Below, in pieces: positions 37,139-45,128 of a DNA stretch of 64,000 bases. How positions within the stretch are numbered: the first letter of the stretch is position 1; every line of letters starts with the position of its first letter. The notes under the pieces were generated by a model. That model saw nothing but the letters and a program-made list of their open reading frames with translations, ran no database searches and was not told the origin of the DNA. The translations under genes and the position numbers were made by a program. This DNA comes from Rossellomorea sp. AcN35-11 (GTDB lineage: Bacteria > Bacillota > Bacilli > Bacillales > Bacillaceae_B): contig CP128835.1 of assembly GCA_030388825.1 (NCBI GenBank), positions 434,001 through 498,000 on the forward strand, written 5' to 3'.

Positions 37139-37987
37139 CTATGCCAGCCGTTTAAAGTTTTGACCAAGGATTTCATTCATAGTATGAACCGTGATAAAGG
37201 CACGATTATCCACTTGGGTGATGAAGCCTTTCAGTTTGGAAAAGTCTTTGCGACCGAGGATGGTGGTGATGACTTCCTTTTCATCTGAAGTGAACGCTCC
37301 CGTTGCCGTATGGATCGTCGCTCCTTTTCCAAGCTCATGAACAATGTAAGCCTTGATTTCATCGCTGTATCGGCTGATAATGACGATTTCTTTATTCGAA
37401 TTGAATTGCTGCAGAGTGTAATCGATGACCAGGCCGTTTAAGATGACACCGAAGAAGGCATACATCCCGACTTGCGGCCCAAATAGGACGGCTGAGGACG
37501 TGGCAATTGATAAATCTGCCAGCAACACACCCCTGCCTACATCTATATTGAAATATTTATTAAAAATCATGGCAACGATATCTGTTCCACCCGTTGAAGC
37601 CTGCTGGTTGAACACGATGGCCATACCGGTTGCGGCAATACATTGGCCGATGATGAGCTGAATTAAGATATCATCACTTAATGGTGCGTTCATGGGAGCG
37701 AATTTCTCTAACAACCAAACATAGAATGAAAGGGCGAAACTGGCGTAAATGGTTTTCGCACCGAAATTGAAGCCGAGAAAGATCACACCAACAATAAACA
37801 ATGCGATATTGATGATGATCATAAACAGTCCGAGGGACATCCCTGGAAACAGATCGTTCATAATGATGGACAATCCACTTACTCCCCCTGTCGCTAAATT
37901 ATTTGGCGATAAGAAGAAATGGACATTTATCGAAACAAGAAATGCACCGAGGTTCATCATTAAAAAAGAAAAGATTCTTTGTCGCAT
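37139..37987 (-). CDS. YitT-family membrane protein (DUF161 + DUF2179)
   Basis: A 282-residue protein with five to six membrane helices (residues 8-190), including SPNNLATGGVSGLSIIMN and NQQASTGGTDIVAMIFNKY, then a soluble DUF2179 domain (TGAFTSDEKEVITTILGRKD). This matches the YitT/YpjC/YqfU/YvjA family of Bacillus, whose function is not established. ATG at 37987 follows AAGGAGGTTGCGG; the longer in-frame start at 38089 lacks a site. It is a single gene. Confidence 0.9.
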   Translation of the reverse strand: MRQRIFSFLMMNLGAFLVSINVHFFLSPNNLATGGVSGLSIIMNDLFPGMSLGLFMIIINIALFIVGVIFLGFNFGAKTIYASFALSFYVWLLEKFAPMNAPLSDDILIQLIIGQCIAATGMAIVFNQQASTGGTDIVAMIFNKYFNIDVGRGVLLADLSIATSSAVLFGPQVGMYAFFGVILNGLVIDYTLQQFNSNKEIVIISRYSDEIKAYIVHELGKGATIHTATGAFTSDEKEVITTILGRKDFSKLKGFITQVDNRAFITVHTMNEILGQNFKRLA

Positions 37988-38246
37988 CACCGCAACCTCC
38001 TTTTTCTTATAATTTTTTAGGGTCCGTAAAAAGTTGAACAACGGGATTATAAAGCCCATCAAGACTCTTTGTAAAGGGAATACGGTCAAAAAAATAAGGT
38101 TTAATTATTGTGAAAATTGCAAGGGTTTGCAAGTGTGATGAGAGATGGATTTAGGTTTGAGAGTGTTCATTCGGAGTATGGTGGTCATTTATGGAGATTC
38201 TAAAAAAACTCTCTTCCATTCAGATGAAACTTCTCCCCGCCTATAG

Positions 38247-38280
38247 AAAAAGGACGATTCCCTGGAGAATCGTCCTTGAA
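38247..38280 (-). terminator. Terminator of queF
   Basis: AAGGACGATTC and GAATCGTCCTT arms, then T run on the minus strand, just beyond the queF stop. Confidence 0.92.
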
Positions 38281-38283
38281 TCA

Positions 38284-38781
38284 TTACCGATTATCAATTT
38301 TCTCCGGATACAGATCGTGGTTCATCAAACGATGGTCGGCCATCGTTTCGTACTTTGTTCCGGGTTTTCCATAGTTACAATATGGATCGATGCTGATCCC
38401 GCCACGCGGGGTGAATTTCCCCCATACTTCGATATAACGGGGATCCATTAATTCGATCAGATCATTCATGATGATGTTCATGCAGTCTTCATGGAAATCT
38501 CCATGATTTCTGAAGCTGAACAGATAAAGCTTGAGTGATTTACTCTCCACCATCTTCTCACCAGGGATATAGCTGATGTAAATGGTGGCGAAGTCCGGTT
38601 GACCTGTTTTCGGACAGAGGCTGGTGAACTCAGGACAGTTGAACTTCACAAAATAGTCCCTGTTCGGATGCTTATTATCGAAAGCTTCCAAAATGTGGGG
38701 AGCGTACTCAAACAGATAACTCGTCCCCTGGTTTCCTAATAATGATAAATCTGTCAAATCTTCGTCTTTTCTTCCTGACAT
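38284..38781 (-). CDS. queF: NADPH-dependent 7-cyano-7-deazaguanine reductase
   Basis: The 165-residue enzyme reduces preQ0 to preQ1 in queuosine synthesis. It has the catalytic Cys56 in [14 protein letters not shown] and the QueF NADPH motif [21 protein letters not shown] (begins near residue 79; named here in parts ESKSLKLY and [10 protein letters not shown]). Length equals B. subtilis QueF. ATG at 38781 follows GAAGGGGAGG. It stands alone, without queCDE, and is preceded by a preQ1-I riboswitch 157 bases upstream. Confidence 0.95.
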   Translation of the reverse strand: MSGRKDEDLTDLSLLGNQGTSYLFEYAPHILEAFDNKHPNRDYFVKFNCPEFTSLCPKTGQPDFATIYISYIPGEKMVESKSLKLYLFSFRNHGDFHEDCMNIIMNDLIELMDPRYIEVWGKFTPRGGISIDPYCNYGKPGTKYETMADHRLMNHDLYPEKIDNR

Positions 38782-38785
38782 GTAA

Positions 38786-38824
38786 AAAATCCTCCCCTTC
38801 AAAGTGCCTCGAATGAAGGAGGAC
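38786..38824 (-). promoter_or_regulatory. Hairpin over the queF ribosome site
   Basis: TCCTCCTTCA and TGAAGGGGAGGA pair on the minus strand, hiding the AAGGGGAGG ribosome site and ending in six T. It may serve as the expression platform of the riboswitch, by sequestering or terminating. Confidence 0.5.
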
Positions 38825-38937
38825 ATAGCATTAGCCTAAAAATCTGAGTAACACACTATAGAATTGCATTAAAGCCTATTTCCTGTTATGGTTAAAGGAT
38901 AGCATGTTAGAGATAACCCCAAGTTAGATTCTTAGAT

Positions 38938-38975
38938 CCATAGTTTTTTATAGAGGGTAAATGCTATGAACCTCT
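38938..38975 (-). ncRNA. PreQ1-I riboswitch
   Basis: On the minus strand AGAGGTTCATAGC, loop, CCCTCTATAAAAAACTATGG follows the class I preQ1 aptamer layout: AGAGG/CCTCT stem and an A-rich tail with CTA forming the pseudoknot with TAG. It lies upstream of queF, so feedback by preQ1 is expected. Confidence 0.88.
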
Positions 38976-39133
38976 CTCAAAAGTTGAGCGACAATTAGTA
39001 TTCTAGAGGTAATATTAAATAAGAACATAGGGAAAGTCAATCCAATTATAGATTGAAATTTCCAGTAGGAAATTCAATTCTTCCTATAGAATATAGTAAT
39101 TAGTAATTTCACTATTTTCAGGAGTGATCGTAA
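38976..39133 (+). promoter_or_regulatory. Upstream region of the B12-sensor operon
   Basis: No gene is seen. A palindrome with arms AATTTCC (39057-39063) and GGAAATT (39068-39074) lies about 60 bases before the ATG, followed by an A+T-rich stretch (CCTATAGAATATAG) likely to hold the promoter. Confidence 0.4.
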
Positions 39134-39784
39134 ATGAATCAGCTGGTACAGACCTTCACAAGGTCTATTCTCGCAGGAGACGTGCATTCATTAATGAAAC
39201 TATATACGTCTTCTATTCACTCAAAAATAGACAATTTTACGTTTTACGAGAAAATCATTAAACCTTCCATGTATAGAATCGGTGATCTTTGGGAGAAAAA
39301 TCAAATCACTGTTGCAGACGAGCATCTGGCTACTGCAACGCTTAAATATCTCCTTGCTTCAATCATTACCCATGAGGAAGCTTCAGAAAACCAGCCGAAA
39401 GCCCTGCTATTCTGTATAGAAGGTGAGCATCACAGCCTGGGACTTGAGCTTGCAAATGAAGCATTCAAGGAAAACCATTGGAATACCCGTTACCTGGGAT
39501 CCAATGTGCCTGTTAAAGATGCCTTAGCGTTCATTGAAGCCTGGGAACCACATGTCATTGGTATTTCCATCGGGATGACAACGGCTCTATCCCGGCTGAA
39601 AGAGTGCATCCAAGAAATCAGGAGCCACCATCAGGATATTGACATTGTGGTGGGCGGAAGACTCATTTCCAACTACTCCCTGGATTTTCTGGATGACTCG
39701 AAGGTGACAAGCTTTCACGACTTACTGGAACTCAATGAGTATCTCGAAGATAAGTCGGAACAACTGATTTCTGCTAAAGGTTAA
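39134..39784 (+). CDS. B12-binding sensor protein with CarH-type W-x9-EH motif (no DNA-binding domain)
   Basis: The 216-residue protein has an N-terminal helical domain (residues 1-80) and a Rossmann-like B12 domain (88-205). The helical part has W53, then nine residues, then E63-H64, the motif that caps adenosylcobalamin in CarH/LitR light sensors. The B12 domain carries E98-x-H100-x2-G103 (variant of DxHxxG), GSNVPVKDAL and VVGGRL. Unlike CarH it has no MerR helix-turn-helix, so it must act through a partner. CAGGAGTGATCG precedes the ATG. It is followed by a PAS-like protein and a carbonic anhydrase gene in the same direction. A light or B12/redox sensor is the best inference. Confidence 0.82.
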   Translation: MNQLVQTFTRSILAGDVHSLMKLYTSSIHSKIDNFTFYEKIIKPSMYRIGDLWEKNQITVADEHLATATLKYLLASIITHEEASENQPKALLFCIEGEHHSLGLELANEAFKENHWNTRYLGSNVPVKDALAFIEAWEPHVIGISIGMTTALSRLKECIQEIRSHHQDIDIVVGGRLISNYSLDFLDDSKVTSFHDLLELNEYLEDKSEQLISAKG

Positions 39785-39911
39785 CCCAAGACAAAGGCAA
39801 CCGGACCATCTAGGGTTCTACTGAATGTTATCCCACATGATACCTATCCTGTCCATTTGGCCCTGATAGGGGGCAATGACGTCCGTTACCCTTTTATAAA
39901 GGAGTGATCAT

Positions 39912-40409
39912 GTGGAAAATTTACATCTCTGTCCAATTCCTTATCTGTTATTGGACAGACAGTTTAACTTAATCGACGCGTCTAATACAGGCTATGACTT
40001 CTTGAAGCCCGGCGAGAACTTCATGTCGATTGTGGAAGACGAAAGTTCACCGAAGTTTGCCCGGATCATCCATAAGTATTCTGAAGGGGAAATGGAATTG
40101 AACCTGAAGAAGGATGATTCATTTGAATTATTTGATATCCATTATCTGTTATCGGATATTCAACAGTGCTATCATGTCGTCCTTATCGCTAAAGACCATC
40201 AGTATCAAAAAGTATCGGAACAGATGAACGGCCTGTTCGACCTGATGGGTCAGTCAACCTACCCGCGGAAGGAACCAAACCTGACAGAAGTGCTGGCCAA
40301 GGTATCCTCACTGTATTTGAAACTTTCCAACACTTCTGATTGGAATCGGCAAGAAGTTATGGGTAAAATAAAAGAGATCGAACAACACCTTCAACAAAGT
40401 GTGAAGTGA
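39912..40409 (+). CDS. PAS-like domain protein, probable partner of the B12 sensor
   Basis: A 165-residue cytosolic protein. Residues 1-105 look like a PAS fold (PIPYLLLDRQFNLIDASNTG, then NFMSIVEDESSPKFARII and a beta pair ending CYHVVLIAKDH); the rest is helical, including an EVMGKIKEIEQHLQQ coiled-coil-like end. No kinase or effector domain follows. GTG at 39912 is chosen since AAAGGAGTGATC has the right spacing; an overlapping ATG two bases earlier leads to an early stop. It lies 127 bases after the B12 protein and 27 before the carbonic anhydrase. Confidence 0.6.
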   Translation: MENLHLCPIPYLLLDRQFNLIDASNTGYDFLKPGENFMSIVEDESSPKFARIIHKYSEGEMELNLKKDDSFELFDIHYLLSDIQQCYHVVLIAKDHQYQKVSEQMNGLFDLMGQSTYPRKEPNLTEVLAKVSSLYLKLSNTSDWNRQEVMGKIKEIEQHLQQSVK

Positions 40410-40436
40410 TAAATAATTTTTATAGGAGAATCAGAC

Positions 40437-40994
40437 ATGTCTTTATTAACGAACATTCTTGATTACAACGAACAGTTTGTAAAAGAACAATCTTATGAAG
40501 AGTACAGAACAACCAAGTTTCCAGACAAACGCTTAGTCATTCTTACTTGTATGGATACTCGTTTAGTTGAGCTTCTCCCTAAATCCATGAACATGAAAAA
40601 TGGCGATGTAAAAATCGTCAAAAACGCAGGCGCCGTCGTCATGCATCCATTCGGCAGCATCATGCGAAGCCTCCTAGTGGCTGTATATGAACTACAAGCA
40701 GACGAAGTCCTGGTCATCGGACATCATGATTGTGGAATGAGCGCCATCAACAGCCACCAAATACTGGAGAAAATGAAAAACCGCGGTATTTCCGAAGACA
40801 CCTTCAACACTGTCGGATACTCAGGTATCGACCTCCACGAATGGCTGAAAGGCTTCAGCTCCGTCCAGGAAAGCGTCTCCCACAGTGTCGACATGATCAA
40901 ACATCATCCCTTGATGGACAAAAAAATCCCTGTACACGGCCTTGTCATCAGTCCAGAAACCGGAAAACTTGATCTGGTCGTTGACGGGTACTAA
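40437..40994 (+). CDS. Beta-class carbonic anhydrase (YtiB-like)
   Basis: The 185-residue zinc enzyme interconverts CO2 and bicarbonate. Zinc ligands are Cys38 (TCMDTR, with D40 and R42 as the catalytic pair), His96 and Cys99 (GHHDCGM). It resembles B. subtilis YtiB in length and motifs. TATAGGAGAATC precedes the ATG. It is the third gene of the B12-sensor group, though whether it is functionally linked is unknown. Its stop codon runs directly into a tandem repeat array. Confidence 0.9.
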   Translation: MSLLTNILDYNEQFVKEQSYEEYRTTKFPDKRLVILTCMDTRLVELLPKSMNMKNGDVKIVKNAGAVVMHPFGSIMRSLLVAVYELQADEVLVIGHHDCGMSAINSHQILEKMKNRGISEDTFNTVGYSGIDLHEWLKGFSSVQESVSHSVDMIKHHPLMDKKIPVHGLVISPETGKLDLVVDGY

Positions 40995-41645
40995 GAAAAG
41001 CGAAGGCGGCTTGTTCAGAGGCGACAAGCATAAGATGAACCTGCCAGAAAGGCGGGTTTTTGCCTTTTTGGCAGGTTTAGCTTATGACCTCGAGCCTCTA
41101 GCCGCCGGAGCTGGATCATAGAAAAGCGCAGGCGGATCGTTCAGGCCCGACAAGCATAAGGCGAGAACGCCGGAAAGGCGCTCTTTGCCTTTTTGGCGTT
41201 CTTGACTTATGACCTCGAGGGCCTAGCCGCCGGAGCTGGACCATAGAAAAGCGCAGGCGGATCGTTCAGAGGCGACAAGCATAAGATGAACCTGCCAGAA
41301 AGGCGGGTTTTTGCCTTTTTGGCAGGTTTAGCTTATGACCTCGAGCCTCTAGCCGCCGGAGCTGGATCATAGAAAAGCGCAGGCGGATCGTTCAGGCCCG
41401 ACAAGCATAAGGCGAGAACGCCGGAAAGGCGCTCTTTGCCTTTTTGGCGTTCTTGACTTATGACCTCGAGGGCCTAGCCGCCGGAGCTGGACCATAGAAA
41501 AGCGCAGGCGGATCGTTCAGAGGCGACAAGCATAAGATGAACCTGCCAGAAAGGCGGGTTTTTGCCTTTTTGGCAGGTTTAGCTTATGACCTCGAGCCTC
41601 TAGCCGCCGGAGCTGGACATCTAGAAAAGCGCAGGCGGCTTGTTA
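40994..41645 (+). repeat. Tandem array of alternating A/B structured repeats (five units plus a partial one)
   Basis: Units begin with AGAAAAGCG at 40994, 41120, 41245, 41371, 41496 and (partial) 41623, each 125-127 bases, in order A-B-A-B-A. Each folds as one long stem: GGCGG/CCGCC, then AGAGGC/GCCTCT in A or AGGCCC/GGGCCT in B, CATAAG/CTTATG, then ACCTGCC/GGCAGGT in A or GAACGCC/GGCGTTC in B, AAAGGC/GCCTTT. The two unit types differ by paired compensatory changes, while the loops GACAAG and GACCTCGA are fixed. This is what selection on RNA or DNA hairpins would leave. The A-B pair (251 bases) is repeated almost without change, pointing to recent duplication. Confidence 0.92.
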
Positions 41646-41653
41646 TCCTAACT

Positions 41654-41692
41654 TAAAAAATCCCTGAAGGCATAACCTTCAGGGATTTTTTT
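41654..41692 (+). terminator. Terminator after the repeat array
   Basis: AAAATCCCTGAAGG and CCTTCAGGGATTTT arms, then T run. It ends any transcript running through the array from the carbonic anhydrase gene. Confidence 0.9.
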
Positions 41693-41704
41693 CTTCACTA
41701 TGAA

Positions 41705-41776
41705 GAGGGACGGACCTTTCTATACCGTCCATCTCCCATTTTCAGCAGTCTTTCCAGCAGGAGATGTCCGTCCCTC
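41705..41776. repeat. GGGACGGACC inverted pair overlapping the next stop codon
   Basis: GAGGGACGGACC (41705-41716) and GTCCGTCCCTC (41766-41776) face each other and end within the stop of the cyclo-ligase-like gene; the pair may act as its terminator. Confidence 0.6.
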
Positions 41777-42482
41777 AAGAGAGATTCTTCAATTCTTTCA
41801 GGATCGGCATCTTTTCCATTTCTTCTTCGGTTACGTGTTCCCATTCGATGCCATTTGGTTTATCGTAGGGTGTGCGGGTTTCGGTGATGCCTTCTTCCGT
41901 TATGATCCAGTCGACTGCGAGATCATAGGAGTCTCTCGGGATGTCGTCGTCGACCAGCTGTGCCGCGTTAATAGTGGTGATGACCGGCACAGCCTGGTTG
42001 CCGATTTCACGAAGGATGGCGTATTCACGATCGGCATACCCCTCGCCCTTCCCGAGCCTTCTTCCGTCTGGGTGAATGGCAACGGACCCGACGACGATCA
42101 GATCAATCGAAGGGATATCCGTCAGGGGCACGACTTTACCGTATGTATTCATATGCTTGATGCTCGCTGCCTTCCTTTCTTCTCCCCGGGGTACCCATTC
42201 AGGCTTGATCATGACAAATCCATCCTTCAAACGCGGTGTCGGGATGAGCAGGGTTTTTCCATCCTTTAATACCGATGCCCGCAGGGGAAGCTGAGGTGCA
42301 TCGGGATTCACCTTTATGACATCTGCATTTTGGTAGAAGGGCATACCCTGAACATTTGAAGCCGCTTTTTCAGCCCCTTTGAAGTTGGGGATCCTTCCTG
42401 TTAAAGGAAAAGGAAAACGCCCTAATTTATTTTCCGTGAGACGCTTCCATACTTTATGCCTGATTTCGTCTTTCCTGCTCAC
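41775..42482 (-). CDS. 5-formyltetrahydrofolate cyclo-ligase-like protein (MTHFSD type)
   Basis: A 235-residue member of the 5-FCL-like superfamily. The signature HPDGRRLGKGEGYADREYAIL corresponds to the ligase motif GxRLGxGxGYYD with Asp near the end (RLGKGEGYADRE). It is closer in form to the MTHFSD branch than to the short folate cyclo-ligase, so the substrate may not be 5-formyl-THF. GTG at 42482 follows AAGGAGAGATAAAT. It is a single gene. Confidence 0.8.
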   Translation of the reverse strand: MSRKDEIRHKVWKRLTENKLGRFPFPLTGRIPNFKGAEKAASNVQGMPFYQNADVIKVNPDAPQLPLRASVLKDGKTLLIPTPRLKDGFVMIKPEWVPRGEERKAASIKHMNTYGKVVPLTDIPSIDLIVVGSVAIHPDGRRLGKGEGYADREYAILREIGNQAVPVITTINAAQLVDDDIPRDSYDLAVDWIITEEGITETRTPYDKPNGIEWEHVTEEEMEKMPILKELKNLS

Positions 42483-42638
42483 ATTTATCTCTCCTTATCC
42501 AAAAAAACACGGAAATCACTATTATTTTATTATACATTGTAACCTATTTAAGAAAGACTTATGGAAGTAGACTTCACGAAATCTGGACTGTTGCTTCTTT
42601 TCAGGTTTGTTCTCTGTTTCACCTGCCGCTCTAACAAT

Positions 42639-42680
42639 GAAAAGAACCGGGTGATAATTGTAATCAACCCGGCTCTCATC
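42639..42680 (-). terminator. Terminator of the acyltransferase gene
   Basis: AGCCGGGTTGAT and ATCACCCGGTT arms followed by CTTTTC on the minus strand. Confidence 0.75.
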
Positions 42681-42683
42681 CAC

Positions 42684-43796
42684 TTATGCTGTTGCCTCTC
42701 TTGATCTTACCTTTCTGCCGCCATCTTTGCTCACTGTTTTTTTAATCTTAGGAACCGGAATGAAATAACTGCTGAATGGTACAAACTGAATAAGTCTGAT
42801 CATCCCTACACAAATTAGTAAAACAGCCATAAATGTTACAGGCAGATAAATCATGTTCCACGTTGAAGAAGGTAAATATATTTTCATTAAGTGGAGAACG
42901 AAAGGATGGACCAGATAGATCCCCATTGAATATTTTCCTAATAACGTAAGCGGTTTTTTGAAAAGGTTCCATTGAGAAAGTAATGGGTACATTCCGATCG
43001 TTGCAATACTTAATAAAGGAATATTGAATAAATTACTTGCCCTTCTGTTGGTGAGATCTCCATTTATCGTATATTCTACGACTGCTCCAATGGTGATGAG
43101 CAATGACAAAGTCAACATCATCCAAGGAAAATCTGTTGCGAAATCCCTGATATCTTCCCAGAAAAAAGCTAATAAGCCTCCAAATGAAAAATAGAACATC
43201 CATAGGGGCATGAACGATTTACTTGCCATAAACTGGCCAATAAACCCTTCTATACCCGGATTAAAACCGATTAGATGATAGCTGATAAAAAAGGATAGGA
43301 CAGTTAAAACAATTAATCCCATTTTTGTTCTGAATACCTTTTGAAGGATCGGAAAAATAAAGTAAAACTGAACGATGATCGCAATAAAATAAAGATGATA
43401 GAAGTGACCGCCTGTAAATACATTCACCACTTCCGTTTTGATTGCACCTATCTGCTGATTGTCGAAATAATAGAGCAAAAAGCGATAGACCAGACTCCAC
43501 AATATTAGTGGCATAATAATCTTAGAAATCCTCGAACGAACAAACTTCCCAAAAGAATATGTGTTTCTCTTCACTTGATAGAATAATAGGAACCCGGCTA
43601 TCACAACAAATATAGGCGTTCCAAAACGGCCCACTTGATTCAGGAAATATGAAAACCAATGAAAGGTATTATCATTCATGGAATAATAGGTCGCTGACAC
43701 GTGAACGCCCAAAACAGCCAAACAGGCAAAAGCTCTTAAAAAATGTATTTCAAATAGATATTTTTTCTTCGATGAAGTTGCTGAAGGTAATGACAT
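42684..43796 (-). CDS. Acyltransferase-3 family membrane protein
   Basis: The 370-residue protein has ten membrane helices and the acyltransferase-3 features: IHFLRAFACLAVLGVHVSA at the N-terminus, with the conserved His of helix 1, then GRFGTPIFVVIAGFLL. Such enzymes O-acylate sugars of the envelope or secreted polymers. No polysaccharide genes are nearby, so the acceptor is unknown. GAAAGGGGAGATAGC precedes the ATG. The last 15 residues (KDGGRKVRSREATA) are a basic cytoplasmic tail. Confidence 0.88.
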   Translation of the reverse strand: MSLPSATSSKKKYLFEIHFLRAFACLAVLGVHVSATYYSMNDNTFHWFSYFLNQVGRFGTPIFVVIAGFLLFYQVKRNTYSFGKFVRSRISKIIMPLILWSLVYRFLLYYFDNQQIGAIKTEVVNVFTGGHFYHLYFIAIIVQFYFIFPILQKVFRTKMGLIVLTVLSFFISYHLIGFNPGIEGFIGQFMASKSFMPLWMFYFSFGGLLAFFWEDIRDFATDFPWMMLTLSLLITIGAVVEYTINGDLTNRRASNLFNIPLLSIATIGMYPLLSQWNLFKKPLTLLGKYSMGIYLVHPFVLHLMKIYLPSSTWNMIYLPVTFMAVLLICVGMIRLIQFVPFSSYFIPVPKIKKTVSKDGGRKVRSREATA

Positions 43797-44098
43797 GCTA
43801 TCTCCCCTTTCCTGCTGACAATATCAAAGGTAATTGTAATGGAATCAGGTATAAAAATCCCTCTGCTGAATCAAAAAGCTACTTTCGTTCTACTTTTGAC
43901 CTGAATGCTTTCATACCACATTACCCAAAAGGAAGCCCCAGTAGTCAGGATGTCAGTATTCAGTAGAAGGTCCTCCGTAACATAAAAATAAGAATATTGT
44001 CTTATAGGAGTACACAGCCCATTTTTCAACAAATGACGACATATTTCAACAGCAACTTACTTGAATAATAGTAAACATATGGTAATAACTCCAACTAA
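43797..44098. other. Non-coding stretch
   Basis: Between the divergently placed acyltransferase start and the terminator of the PLA2-like gene I see no gene or clear motif; it should hold the acyltransferase promoter. Confidence 0.4.
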
Positions 44099-44132
44099 AT
44101 AAGACCGCTTAAGAATCTGAGCGGCCTTATTC
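44099..44132 (-). terminator. Terminator of the PLA2-like gene
   Basis: AAGGCCGCT and AGCGGTCTT arms then ATTT on the minus strand. Confidence 0.7.
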
Positions 44133-44447
44133 CTATATCCAAGATCCCCTGCACCGGCATCTTTCGCAGCGTTCATCTTGACATTTGAACGTCGTCTGTA
44201 ATTTCATGTATTGGTACATGAGAAAGGCATGACGTCCTTTCCTTGTATGATGGTTGATTTCATTCCTTAGTTTCTTCATGAACATCCTGTCACATTCACA
44301 GCTCGGACCGTACCGCTCATAGCATACATCATGGGCTTTACATGCTGCATCGACTGAATTGACCGGAGCACCAGGTCCACTGCACCCGGGCCCACACCAC
44401 CTATACCCAGGAATACATAGCTTCGGCCTCACATTATGTTTTCTCAT
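44133..44447 (-). CDS. Small cysteine-rich phospholipase A2-like protein
   Basis: A 104-residue basic protein. The segment CGPGCSGPGAPVNSVDAACKAHDVCYE holds the phospholipase A2 pattern: a glycine-rich calcium loop (CGPGCSG) and the His-Asp catalytic pair in C-x2-HD-x2-C form (CKAHDVCY). It also has six further cysteines, with a C-terminal CERCRCRG. It has no signal peptide. The nearest families are the parvovirus VP1 and secreted PLA2 domains, and Bacillus proteins so annotated are known. GGAAAGGAAG precedes the ATG. Enzymatic activity is unproven. Confidence 0.75.
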   Translation of the reverse strand: MRKHNVRPKLCIPGYRWCGPGCSGPGAPVNSVDAACKAHDVCYERYGPSCECDRMFMKKLRNEINHHTRKGRHAFLMYQYMKLQTTFKCQDERCERCRCRGSWI

Positions 44448-44492
44448 TGGCTTCTTCCTTTCCAGTCCTACTTTGCACTTTCGTACGTTTTA

Positions 44493-44529
44493 TTTCTTAC
44501 ATAAGGGGTATTACACTCTATGTAAGAAA
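44493..44529. promoter_or_regulatory. Perfect 11-base inverted repeat between divergent genes
   Basis: TTTCTTACATA (44493-44503) and TATGTAAGAAA (44519-44529) are exact reverse complements with 15 bases between, in the gap between the PLA2-like and redoxin genes. It could be an operator for one or both. Confidence 0.5.
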
Positions 44530-44619
44530 AGTGAATTTCTATATTGTATGTTAGGGAACCGGTTAGGTTTGTCCTAACGCCTATGTGACCAGAAAGAAAA
44601 AACACAGGAGGAATGAATA

Positions 44620-45123
44620 ATGGCAGCTTTTCAATTAAATGATACGGTACCAAATTTCACACTCCCGGCAGTTTCAGGTGAAACATTCTCATTTGAAGAA
44701 CATCAAAAAGAACATCAAAGCTGGCACCTCATCGTCTTCTTCAGGGGTTCCTGGTGCCCTGTCTGTCAGGAAGAATTAAGGGAGCTTCAAGCGAACAAAG
44801 AATACTTTGAAAAACACAATGTACACTTACTGACGATTTCCAGCGATAAGATGGAAGACTTACAGGAATTTGCGAACAAAGAGGATCTGACATTCCCGAT
44901 TTTAGCAGACGAAAATTTAGAGGCCATCAAAGCCTATGATGTTTTCTATCACGGTGAAGATGCCCCTTATGAAGATCACGGCCAGCATGGGGAACCTGCT
45001 TACTTCCTTATAAATGAAAAAGGACAGGCCATGTACCAGCAGAGACAAACCAGTCCATTCGGACGTCCCCATGCAAATGAATTGCGTAAAATCGTGAAAT
45101 ATATCCAAAAAAACGTGAAGTAA
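44620..45123 (+). CDS. AhpC/TSA-family peroxiredoxin (redoxin)
   Basis: The 167-residue thioredoxin-fold protein has the active-site FRGSWCPVCQEELREL, with a CPVC pair, and the helix and strand order of AhpC/TSA proteins (PNFTLPAVSGETFSFEE at the start). It should reduce peroxides in the cytosol with an unknown donor. CAGGAGGAATGAATA precedes the ATG. A hairpin (GGTTAGG/CCTAACG, 44559-44580) lies in its leader. A bidirectional terminator follows. Confidence 0.88.
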   Translation: MAAFQLNDTVPNFTLPAVSGETFSFEEHQKEHQSWHLIVFFRGSWCPVCQEELRELQANKEYFEKHNVHLLTISSDKMEDLQEFANKEDLTFPILADENLEAIKAYDVFYHGEDAPYEDHGQHGEPAYFLINEKGQAMYQQRQTSPFGRPHANELRKIVKYIQKNVK

Positions 45124-45128
45124 ACGAC

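Noticed and set aside
37139..37987. Second preQ1-controlled gene
   Set aside because: No aptamer is seen before the YitT gene; the riboswitch serves queF on the same strand only.
39785..39911. Possible riboswitch between the B12-sensor and PAS-like genes (AACCC/GGGTT stem with CTAGGGTTC)
   Set aside because: The CTAGGGTTC word recalls guanidine-I aptamers, but the second conserved half (GGTCCGAGAG) and the overall fold are missing.
40994..41645. CRISPR array
   Set aside because: Units of 125-127 bases are contiguous and nearly identical with no spacers; the sequence is a hairpin repeat array.
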